From positions 1 through 5,902 of the forward strand of contig JANYFI010000556.1 in the NCBI GenBank assembly GCA_025362765.1: DNA of 5,902 nt. The letters run 5' to 3'. The notes under the pieces were generated by a model. The model searched no databases. It saw only the letters and a program-made list of their open reading frames with translations, and was not told where the DNA came from. The DNA is from Ferruginibacter sp. Lineage in GTDB: Bacteria > Bacteroidota > Bacteroidia > Chitinophagales > Chitinophagaceae. Shown one piece after another: positions 1 through 5,643 of this stretch. The position numbers and the translations under genes are program-made. Position 1 is the stretch's first letter; each line of letters starts with the position of its first letter.

Positions 1-571
1 TTTTGACCGGGTGATGGAGGATGTTGACACCACTAAAATTATTACCAATGATTTTGAGAGTGCTTATTTAGCCACCTGTCATTTGATAGAAAAAGGTTGC
101 CGGCAAATTTTATTTTTATCTTATTCATCTACACTATCTATTTCGTGCAAGCGGCTGCAAGGGTATAAAAAGGCATTGCTCGACAATAAATTAAAATTTA
201 CAACCAGCAATATTGTACCCTTTAATAACGATGCTAAAAAAGATTATTTGTTATTGAAGAAGAAATTAAAGCAAGTCAAAAAAGGAACCGGCATTATAGC
301 TTCTGTCGAAAAACTGGCCTTGCCTGTTTACCAGGCTTGTGAAGAATTACAATTACGTATTCCGGAAGATGTACAACTAATATGTTTCTCCAATGTAGAT
401 ACGGCCGCATTTTTACATCCGCCACTCAGTACTATTACGCAACCTGCTTTTGAAATGGGCAAAACCGCTGCGACTATGTTGGTAAAGGCTTTGGAGCGAA
501 AGAATTTTGAACTTGCGGATGAGGAGATTGTGATTCCGTCTTCATTGATTGTGAGAAAATCAACATTATAA
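1..571 (+). CDS. LacI-family transcriptional regulator, C-terminal part (5' end outside window)
   Basis: The reading frame is open from the window edge (first full codon at base 2) to TAA at 569-571, giving about 189 visible residues. The GTG at 11 is internal, because the preceding codons F-D-R continue the usual LacI-family 'FDRV' segment. Only the periplasmic-binding-protein-like effector domain is present. Visible marks are RLQGYKKAL (visible residues about 51-59), IPEDVQLICFSN (120-131), STITQPAFEMG (about 143-153), and the end IPSSLIVRKSTL, which corresponds to the family's usual 'P-x-x-L-I-x-R-x-S' tail. Family members are about 340 residues long, so roughly the N-terminal 150, including the DNA-binding helix-turn-helix, lie upstream. 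Such proteins are cytoplasmic and usually sense sugars to control carbohydrate genes. Neither the ligand nor the target can be read here. The gene is convergent with the leu/cim operon, so its position gives no reason to link it to branched-chain amino acids. Confidence 0.9.
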   Translation, partial: FDRVMEDVDTTKIITNDFESAYLATCHLIEKGCRQILFLSYSSTLSISCKRLQGYKKALLDNKLKFTTSNIVPFNNDAKKDYLLLKKKLKQVKKGTGIIASVEKLALPVYQACEELQLRIPEDVQLICFSNVDTAAFLHPPLSTITQPAFEMGKTAATMLVKALERKNFELADEEIVIPSSLIVRKSTL

Positions 572-601
572 CACACTAGTATGGTAGGCGAATGGAAAAC
601 A

Positions 602-643
602 AAAAGGTGCAAAAAGTAAATTGCTTTACCTGTTGCACCTTTT
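602..643. terminator. Probable bidirectional intrinsic terminator between convergent genes
   Basis: An 11-bp perfect inverted repeat has arms at 602-612 (AAAAGGTGCAA) and 633-643 (TTGCACCTTTT). Inside it, GTAAA at 616-620 can pair with TTTAC at 625-629 around a TTGC loop, making one long interrupted hairpin. Read on the - strand, the stem is followed by TTTTTGTTTTCC, a good U-rich tail for ending the leuB transcript 16 bases after its stop. Read on the + strand, the GGTGCAA/TTGCACC core is followed by TTTTATAAAA, a weaker tail for the LacI-type gene that ends 30 bases before the hairpin. Confidence 0.8.
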
Positions 644-658
644 ATAAAAACTTATTTC

Positions 659-1732
659 TTATAAAAATTTCAACACAGCTTCTCCCATCGCTTCAGTACC
701 TAAAATATTTTCTTTAGGGGTGGTTTTGTCTGCAATATCAACCGTGCGGTAACCTGCCTTCAATACCTTGTCCACTGCGCTAATTACCAGTTCCGATTCT
801 TCCTTCATTCCAAAAGATATATCCAGCAATAAAGCCGCAGATAACACAGAAGCCAATGGATTGGCAATTCCCTTGCCAGTAATATCATGGGCTGAACCAT
901 GAATGGGTTCGTATACACCTGTACCATCTCCTATGGAAGCTGACGCCAGCATGCCCATAGAACCTGCAATCTGCGAAGCTTCATCGGTAAGAATATCACC
1001 AAATAAATTGGCTGTTACCACCACATCAAAACGACGTGGATCTTTAATTAACATCATAGCGGTAGAATCTACAAACTGGTATTCTACTTCCACATCAGGA
1101 TATTCAACTGCCAGTTTTTGAATCTCTTCTCTCCACAAACGACTTGTCTCCAGCACATTTGCTTTATCAACCGAACATAATTTTTTGCGTCTTGTTCTTG
1201 CAGCTTCAAAAGCTTTACGGCCAATTCTTTCTACTTCAAAACGGCTGTATTCTGCTACATCAAATGCGGTATTGCCATCATTCTTTCTGCCCTTTTCGCC
1301 AAAATAAATATCACCTGTCAGCTCCCTGAAAAATAAAATATCAGCGCCTTTTAAAATTTCAGGTTTAATACTGGAGGCGCCCAGTAATTCATCAAATAAT
1401 TTAATTGGGCGAAGGTTGGCATACAAACCCAATTCTTTTCTCATCTTCAGCAAACCCTGTTCAGGCCTCACTTTGGCTGAAGGATCATTGTCATACTTGG
1501 GATGACCTACGGCACCGAATAATACCGCATCTGACTTACGCATTTTTTCCAACGATGCATCAGGCAAAGGGTTGCCAGTTGCTTCAATGGCCACGTGACC
1601 AATCAACGCTTCATCGTAGGTAAACTCATGACCAAACCTGGCCGCTATTTTATCCAACACTTTTTTTCCAACCAAAGTAACTTCCTGTCCTATTCCATCT
1701 CCGGGAACAACAAGAATGTGCTTTTTCGCCAT
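659..1732 (-). CDS. leuB: 3-isopropylmalate dehydrogenase (also likely beta-methylmalate dehydrogenase)
   Basis: This cytoplasmic enzyme oxidises and decarboxylates (2R,3S)-3-isopropylmalate to 4-methyl-2-oxopentanoate with NAD+. In the citramalate route the same enzyme turns beta-methylmalate into 2-oxobutyrate. The 357 residues match the family length (about 350-370). Visible marks are PGDGIG at 10-15; E91, L94 and L95, which line the alkyl pocket in the Thermus enzyme; substrate arginines R98, R108 and R136; catalytic Y143 in RELTGDIYFG and K190 in DKANVL; metal-binding D222, D246 and D250 (NLFGDILTD); and the cofactor loop HGSAHDITGKGIANP at 278-292. D283 in that loop is the aspartate expected for NAD rather than NADP. 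Position 282 is His where many homologues have Pro. The ATG at 1730-1732 gives the normal N-terminus. It is the last gene of the operon, 174 bases after cimA, and is followed by the hairpin at 602-643. Confidence 0.97.
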   Translation of the reverse strand: MAKKHILVVPGDGIGQEVTLVGKKVLDKIAARFGHEFTYDEALIGHVAIEATGNPLPDASLEKMRKSDAVLFGAVGHPKYDNDPSAKVRPEQGLLKMRKELGLYANLRPIKLFDELLGASSIKPEILKGADILFFRELTGDIYFGEKGRKNDGNTAFDVAEYSRFEVERIGRKAFEAARTRRKKLCSVDKANVLETSRLWREEIQKLAVEYPDVEVEYQFVDSTAMMLIKDPRRFDVVVTANLFGDILTDEASQIAGSMGMLASASIGDGTGVYEPIHGSAHDITGKGIANPLASVLSAALLLDISFGMKEESELVISAVDKVLKAGYRTVDIADKTTPKENILGTEAMGEAVLKFL

Positions 1733-1746
1733 AGTTATTTTTTTTA

Positions 1747-1820
1747 TTACTCGAATTTTAAAGTACCAATTACACGAATTATTTTTACAGAAACTTTTAA
1801 ATACTTGTTATACGAATTTT
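1747..1820. repeat. Three degenerate 13-bp repeats upstream of leuB
   Basis: TTACTCGAATTTT (1747-1759), TTACACGAATTAT (1770-1782) and TTATACGAATTTT (1808-1820) share the pattern TTAYnCGAATTnT in the same orientation. Start-to-start spacings are 23 and 38 bases. They occupy the promoter-proximal side of leuB, with the nearest copy 14 bases from its ATG. Their role is unknown: they could be an operator array, an RNA processing element, or decayed intergenic repeat sequence. Confidence 0.6.
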
Positions 1821-1872
1821 AGAAGGCAGTTTTTTCGTAGCAATTAGTAGCCAATCAAATTTGCAATCGCCC

Positions 1873-1900
1873 ACTTATAACTCATCACTCATACCTTATA
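1873..1900 (-). repeat. Four degenerate heptamer repeats after the cimA stop
   Basis: Read on the - strand, this stretch divides into TATAAGG, TATGAGT, GATGAGT and TATAAGT, four adjoining 7-mers near the consensus TATGAGT. A preceding AGT (1901-1903) looks like the tail of a fifth. The array begins three bases past the TAA of cimA. It has the look of a decaying simple-sequence array, and no function can be read from it. Confidence 0.55.
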
Positions 1901-1906
1901 ACTAAA

Positions 1907-3430
1907 TTAAATGCTGTTCAGCATTTTTTCCGTTGCCTTTATCGCTGCTACTGTTTGATCACTGTCCAGGCCCCGGGTTTTAAATTCCTTTCCGTTGTGC
2001 AGCCAGGTAATGATTGTTTCACACAACGCATCCGACTTGCCGCCGGGCGGAATGCGCACCGTATAATCTGCCAATACCGGCAATTCGCTTTTCTTTTGTT
2101 TATATATTTTTTTAAGGGCATTTACAAAGGCATCGTATTGTCCATCACCTTGTGCATGTTCCTCAAACAATTCACCATTGATGGCAATATGCAGCGTAAC
2201 CGATGGCTTTAAATTCTTTGAATGCGTAAGTACATAATTTTTTATCTGTACTTTTTGTTCAATGCTATTGCTGTCTAAAACATCAGAAATTATATAGGGT
2301 AAATCTGCCTGGGTAACCATTTCTTTTCTGTCCCCCAGTTCAATTACCCGCTGCGTAACTTTCTTTAAATCTTCATCAGACAATTGAATTCCCAACTGCT
2401 GCAGGTTATTGTCTATATTGGCTTTGCCACTGGTTTTGCCCAATGCGTATTTGCGCTGGCGACCAAATCGTTCCGGCATCAGGTCGTTGTAATAGAGGTT
2501 ATTTTTTTTATCACCATCGGCATGTATACCCGCTGTTTGGGTAAATACATTTTCACCCACAACTGGTTTGTTGGCAGAGATTCTGAAACCAGAAAAAGCT
2601 TCTACCAGTTTGCTTACGCTGTACAAAGATTTTTCTGAAACACCCGTTTTTACCGTTGGCATAAAATCATTTAGCACTGCTATAGCACTCGCCAGTGGCG
2701 CATTGCCGGCCCGCTCCCCCATTCCGTTTACAGTCAGGTGAAGCCCGTGCGCACCAGCTTTCACCGCTTCCATCACATTTGCGATGCTTAAATCATAATC
2801 GTTATGTGCGTGAAAATCAAAATGCAATTGCGGGTAACGGTTCACCAGTTCTGATACATATTCAAATGTTTCAGACGGAATCAACACACCCAATGTATCG
2901 GGCAACAAAACCCGCTTGATGGGTTGGTTTTGTAAAAAATCAAGGTATTGCAGCACATATTCTTTTGAATTACGCATGCCGTTACTCCAGTCTTCCAGGT
3001 AAACATTGCATTGCAACCCTTTTTCAACTGCAAGTGCAATCACAGCAGCTATCTCGCTAAAATGTTCCTGGGGCTTTTTCTTTAACTGGTGTGTGAGGTG
3101 ATTGAGGGAGCCCTTGGTTAACAGGTTCATTACTTTAGCCCCTGCTTCAATCATCCACCTTACAGAAGTATCACCATCCACAAATGTCAATACTTCTACT
3201 TTACCGAGATAACCATTAGCCGCGGCCCAATCCGTTATTTTTTTAACCGCCTGAAACTCTCCTTCCGATACCCTTGCCGAAGCAATTTCAATCCTGTCAA
3301 CCTTTACTTCGGTTAACAACAATTGAGCGATGGTTAATTTTTCGGAAGCAGAAAACGACACACCGCTGGTTTGTTCGCCATCCCGAAGCGTTGTGTCCAT
3401 TATTTCAATATGTCGTGGTATTTTTTTCAA
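1907..3430 (-). CDS. cimA: (R)-citramalate synthase-type alpha-isopropylmalate synthase family enzyme
   Basis: The predicted reaction is pyruvate + acetyl-CoA to (R)-citramalate, the first step of threonine-independent isoleucine synthesis in the cytoplasm. The 507 residues comprise an HMGL-like TIM barrel (about 8-280), a linker subdomain (about 285-385) and a LeuA-type allosteric domain (about 388-507). Catalytic R16 and D17 lie in TTLRDGEQ, and metal ligands are D17, H207 and H209 (FHAHND). E146 and T179 are present, as are acetyl-CoA-side H303, D305 and N311-L312-Y313. L81, L104 and Y144 match the three residues that I recall forming the pyruvate methyl pocket of Leptospira CimA, at identical numbering. 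Y432-D433 in the regulatory domain align with that enzyme's isoleucine site, so isoleucine feedback is likely. The start is TTG (3428-3430): an in-frame TAG lies 11 codons upstream and no ATG or GTG lies between. The first ATG, codon 11, would remove barrel strand 1. The alternative is a true leuA; biochemistry would decide. Confidence 0.85.
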   Translation of the reverse strand: MKKIPRHIEIMDTTLRDGEQTSGVSFSASEKLTIAQLLLTEVKVDRIEIASARVSEGEFQAVKKITDWAAANGYLGKVEVLTFVDGDTSVRWMIEAGAKVMNLLTKGSLNHLTHQLKKKPQEHFSEIAAVIALAVEKGLQCNVYLEDWSNGMRNSKEYVLQYLDFLQNQPIKRVLLPDTLGVLIPSETFEYVSELVNRYPQLHFDFHAHNDYDLSIANVMEAVKAGAHGLHLTVNGMGERAGNAPLASAIAVLNDFMPTVKTGVSEKSLYSVSKLVEAFSGFRISANKPVVGENVFTQTAGIHADGDKKNNLYYNDLMPERFGRQRKYALGKTSGKANIDNNLQQLGIQLSDEDLKKVTQRVIELGDRKEMVTQADLPYIISDVLDSNSIEQKVQIKNYVLTHSKNLKPSVTLHIAINGELFEEHAQGDGQYDAFVNALKKIYKQKKSELPVLADYTVRIPPGGKSDALCETIITWLHNGKEFKTRGLDSDQTVAAIKATEKMLNSI

Positions 3431-3499
3431 TTGATTACAGCGATGCTGGTAGATTATAACTGTCTAAAAAAAGAAACTGTACGAATGTTAACCAGCTGA
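3431..3499. other. Gap between leuD and cimA with small hairpin ahead of a TTG start
   Basis: This 69-base gap has no ORF. On the - strand it holds a T-rich run (3464-3474) with no preceding strong stem, so I do not call a terminator. CAGC (3445-3448) and GCTG (3438-3441) form a 4-bp stem around ATC, ending seven bases before the cimA TTG. A 6-bp inverted repeat, GCTGGT (3491-3496) with ACCAGC (3445-3450), offers a competing long-loop pairing. A single CGAAT-type element at 3477-3489 matches the third repeat upstream of leuB at 10 of 13 positions. Confidence 0.5.
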
Positions 3500-4096
3500 T
3501 TAAATAGCATGGATTTTGGCAAAACGCCCTATATCTTCTTTCATTGCCTGCAGGTAATCAATATCATCAAAGCCATTTAGCAGGTTGTGCTTTTTATAGC
3601 CATTGATGTTAAAAGATTCCTTTTCTCCTGTTGCTATAATTGTGATGGTTTGCTCTGGCAAACTAACTGTAAACTGGTTGTTGGGATTTGCTTCAATAGA
3701 AGTAAATATTTTAGCCAAAAATTCAGGACTTACCTGCACTGGCAATATGCCCATATTGATGGCATTGTTCTTAAAAATATCAGCAAAAAAACTGGATACC
3801 ACACAGCGGAAACCATAATCATAAATAGCCCAGGCGGCATGTTCGCGGCTGCTGCCACTTCCAAAATTAGTACCACCTACCAATATTTTCCCGGTGTAGA
3901 TGGGGTTGTTCAATACAAAATCCTGCTTGGGAGTATTGTCGGCATTGTACCGCCAGTCCCTGAAAAGATTATCCCCAAAAGCTTCTCTTTTAGTTGCTTT
4001 TAAAAACCTTGCGGGAATAATCTGGTCTGTATCTACATTTTCGATTGGTAATGGAACAGCAGTACTGGTGAGTTCGTTGAATTTATCGTAAGCCAT
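3500..4096 (-). CDS. leuD: 3-isopropylmalate dehydratase small subunit
   Basis: This is the small, swivelling subunit of isopropylmalate isomerase, which pairs with LeuC to interconvert 2- and 3-isopropylmalate. In the citramalate route the complex converts citramalate to beta-methylmalate. The 198 residues fit the bacterial LeuD length of about 200. Hallmarks are ENVDTDQIIPARFL (19-32), the substrate loop GSGSSREHAAW (79-89), and SFFADIFKNNAINMGILPV (102-120). The ATG at 4094-4096 gives the usual N-terminus running into STAVPLPIENVDTD. It lies 49 bases after leuC and 69 before cimA on the same strand. Its start is preceded by an array of AT-rich heptamers in place of a recognisable ribosome-binding site. 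Nothing is truncated or missing. Confidence 0.97.
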   Translation of the reverse strand: MAYDKFNELTSTAVPLPIENVDTDQIIPARFLKATKREAFGDNLFRDWRYNADNTPKQDFVLNNPIYTGKILVGGTNFGSGSSREHAAWAIYDYGFRCVVSSFFADIFKNNAINMGILPVQVSPEFLAKIFTSIEANPNNQFTVSLPEQTITIIATGEKESFNINGYKKHNLLNGFDDIDYLQAMKEDIGRFAKIHAI

Positions 4097-4098
4097 AA

Positions 4099-4133
4099 TT
4101 CTAATTGATAATTAATAATTGATAATTAATAAT
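4099..4133 (-). repeat. Five heptamer repeats immediately before the leuD start
   Basis: On the - strand the 35 bases read ATTATTA, ATTATCA, ATTATTA, ATTATCA and ATTAGAA, then TT and the leuD ATG. On the + strand this appears as a perfect tandem 14-bp duplication, AATTGATAATTAAT at 4103-4116 and 4117-4130. The array nearly fills the 49-base leuC-leuD gap, so any translation-initiation region for leuD lies inside it. Confidence 0.75.
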
Positions 4134-4145
4134 GCAATGCAAATA

Positions 4146-5549
4146 TTACATTAGGTCTCTTGGGTCGGTTACGTATCCTGTAACGGCAGCGGCGGCGGCT
4201 ACTAACGGACTTGCCAGCAGCGTACGACTTCCAGGTCCTTGCCTTCCCTCAAAATTACGGTTGCTGGTACTTACAGCATATTTACCTGCTGGCACTTTAT
4301 CATCGTTCATAGCCAAACAGGCAGAGCAGCCAGGTTGGCGCAAAGCGAAACCTGCTTCGGTTAAAATATCCAATATCCCTTCTTCTTTAATTTGCGATTC
4401 AACAATATGTGATCCCGGCACTACCCATGCGGTAACATGCGCCGCTTTTTTACGCCCTTTTACGATGGATGCAAAAGCCCTGAAATCTTCAATGCGGCCG
4501 TTGGTACAACTACCAATAAAAACATAATCTACTTTTTTTCCAATCATCTGATCCTGCTCATGAAAGCCCATATAATTCAGGGATTTTTCATAAGTGGCGG
4601 CACCGCCTTTTAAATCAGCTCCCTTAGGAATTGATTTTGAAATACCCATGCCCATACCCGGGTTGGTACCATAAGTAATCATAGGTTCAATATCCGCAGC
4701 ATCAAAATTATATTCTACGTCAAAGGTTGAACTCTCATCCGTTTTAAGGGTTTTCCAATAAGCAAGGGCTTTATCCCAGGCTGCTCCTTTTGGCGCCAGT
4801 TCACGTCCATTAATATAGGTAAATGTTGTTTCATCAGGAGCAATCATTCCTCCACGTGCGCCCATTTCAATACTCATATTGCAAACCGTCATACGGCCTT
4901 CCATGCTCATTTTTTCAAATACATCTCCGGCATATTCAACAAAATAGCCGGTAGCGCCGGCAGTAGTTAATTTAGAGATAATATATAACGTTACGTCTTT
5001 CGGTGTTACCGCTTTTCCCAATGTTCCATTTACATTGATGCGCATTTTAAGCGGCTTCGGTTGCATGATACATTGAGATGACAAAACCATTTCCACTTCG
5101 GAGGTGCCGATTCCAAATGCAATGGCACCAAAAGCACCGTGCGTAGAAGTATGTGAATCACCACAAACAATTGTCATGCCTGGAAGCGTAATGCCATTTT
5201 CTGGTCCTACTACGTGTACAATACCATTTTTGGGATTGCCTAATCCCCAATGCGAAATGCCGTATTTGGCAGAGTTTTGTTCCAGCGCTTTTAACTGGTT
5301 GGCAGATAAAGGATCTTCTACAGGTAAATGCTGATTGATGGTAGGTGTATTGTGATCGGCAGTAGCAAAAGTATGTTCAGGAAACATCACTTTTATACCG
5401 CGATTCTCAAGGCCCAAAAAAGCAACCGGGCTGGTCACTTCATGGATAAAATGCCTGTCAATAAAGAAAACATCGGGTCCATCATCGATACTTCTCACCA
5501 CATGTGCGTCCCACACTTTATCAAACAAGGTAGTTGGCTTATTACTCAT
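4146..5549 (-). CDS. leuC: 3-isopropylmalate dehydratase large subunit
   Basis: This aconitase-family subunit carries a [4Fe-4S] cluster and with LeuD isomerises isopropylmalate; in this operon it would also isomerise citramalate. Cluster ligands are C348 (IGSCTNGR), C408 and C411 (QPGCSAC), which sit within one residue of E. coli LeuC numbering. Other family marks are [16 protein letters not shown] (29-44), DHNTPT (65-70), [14 protein letters not shown] (129-142) and [10 protein letters not shown] (429-438). Starting at ATG 5547-5549 gives 467 residues, the normal length. The frame stays open to an ATG at 5760-5762, which would add 71 residues, but the extension resembles no LeuC N-terminus and begins upstream of the predicted promoter, so I reject it. 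It is the first gene of the operon. Its start overlaps the stop of a 13-codon leader ORF. Confidence 0.97.
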   Translation of the reverse strand: MSNKPTTLFDKVWDAHVVRSIDDGPDVFFIDRHFIHEVTSPVAFLGLENRGIKVMFPEHTFATADHNTPTINQHLPVEDPLSANQLKALEQNSAKYGISHWGLGNPKNGIVHVVGPENGITLPGMTIVCGDSHTSTHGAFGAIAFGIGTSEVEMVLSSQCIMQPKPLKMRINVNGTLGKAVTPKDVTLYIISKLTTAGATGYFVEYAGDVFEKMSMEGRMTVCNMSIEMGARGGMIAPDETTFTYINGRELAPKGAAWDKALAYWKTLKTDESSTFDVEYNFDAADIEPMITYGTNPGMGMGISKSIPKGADLKGGAATYEKSLNYMGFHEQDQMIGKKVDYVFIGSCTNGRIEDFRAFASIVKGRKKAAHVTAWVVPGSHIVESQIKEEGILDILTEAGFALRQPGCSACLAMNDDKVPAGKYAVSTSNRNFEGRQGPGSRTLLASPLVAAAAAVTGYVTDPRDLM

Positions 5550-5587
5550 TGTAAATGTATTTTTTGAATTATTTTGCAAATATCCAT
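5546..5587 (-). CDS. Candidate 13-codon leader peptide overlapping leuC start
   Basis: An ATG at 5585-5587 opens a 13-residue frame, [13 protein letters not shown], ending in a TGA at 5546-5548. The TGA overlaps the leuC ATG as ATGA, the classic arrangement for translational coupling. Four of its 13 residues are isoleucine (two ATT, two ATA codons) and one is leucine, the products of the pathway encoded downstream. It begins roughly 20 bases after the predicted transcription start. AT-rich sequence makes ATT and ATA codons common by chance, no ribosome-binding site is visible, and the leader is too short for a standard attenuator hairpin. It is therefore only a candidate. Confidence 0.35.
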   Translation of the reverse strand: MDICKIIQKIHLQ

Positions 5588-5611
5588 TGTTATGAGGTAA
5601 AAATTGCAAAA
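5572..5611. promoter_or_regulatory. 8-bp inverted repeat straddling the predicted leuC transcription start
   Basis: TTTTGCAA at 5572-5579 and TTGCAAAA at 5604-5611 are perfect inverted copies separated by 24 bases. The centre-to-centre distance is 32 bp, about three helical turns, so two protein dimers could sit on one DNA face. The right arm lies over the predicted start of transcription and the left arm within the leader. It may be an operator, an RNA stem, or chance in AT-rich DNA. Confidence 0.35.
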
Positions 5612-5612
5612 A

Positions 5613-5643
5613 CAAAGATAAATCTGCACCAGAGTTGAACAAA
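5613..5643 (-). promoter_or_regulatory. Bacteroidota-type promoter of the leuC-leuD-cimA-leuB operon
   Basis: On the - strand TTTG (5640-5643), a 19-base spacer (5621-5639) and TATCTTTG (5613-5620) match the Bacteroidota housekeeping consensus TTTG-N(about 19)-TAnnTTTG at every fixed position. Transcription would start near 5606, leaving a leader of about 57 bases before the leuC ATG. The placement rules out translation from the upstream in-frame ATG at 5760-5762 when this promoter is used. Confidence 0.75.

Larger units (their letters stand above)
1733..1906. other. Intergenic gap between cimA and leuB
   Basis: At 174 bases this is the longest gap inside the operon. I see no ORF worth calling, no strong terminator hairpin, and no good TTTG/TAnnTTTG promoter on the - strand. 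It contains two repeat blocks: heptamers next to the cimA stop, and three CGAATT-centred repeats nearer leuB. Its length leaves open a weak internal promoter or an mRNA processing point that would let leuB be expressed differently from the upstream genes. Confidence 0.6.

Noticed and set aside
328..612. 94-residue - strand ORF under the LacI-type gene
   Set aside because: It lies antisense to a clear regulator frame, resembles no known family, and runs into the terminator hairpin.
1733..1906. Internal promoter for leuB
   Set aside because: TTTG at about 1859-1862 on the - strand has no TAnnTTTG at the right spacing; the best -7-like match (TACTTTAA) is poor.
3464..3474. T-rich run on the - strand between leuD and cimA as an internal terminator
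   Set aside because: There is no stable GC-containing stem directly before it.
3587..4003. 138-residue + strand ORF opposite leuD
   Set aside because: It is fully antisense to a complete, well-conserved leuD, and its translation is an unstructured shadow product.
4132..4527. 131-residue + strand ORF opposite the 3' end of leuC
   Set aside because: It is antisense to conserved LeuC sequence including the cluster cysteines and has no family features.
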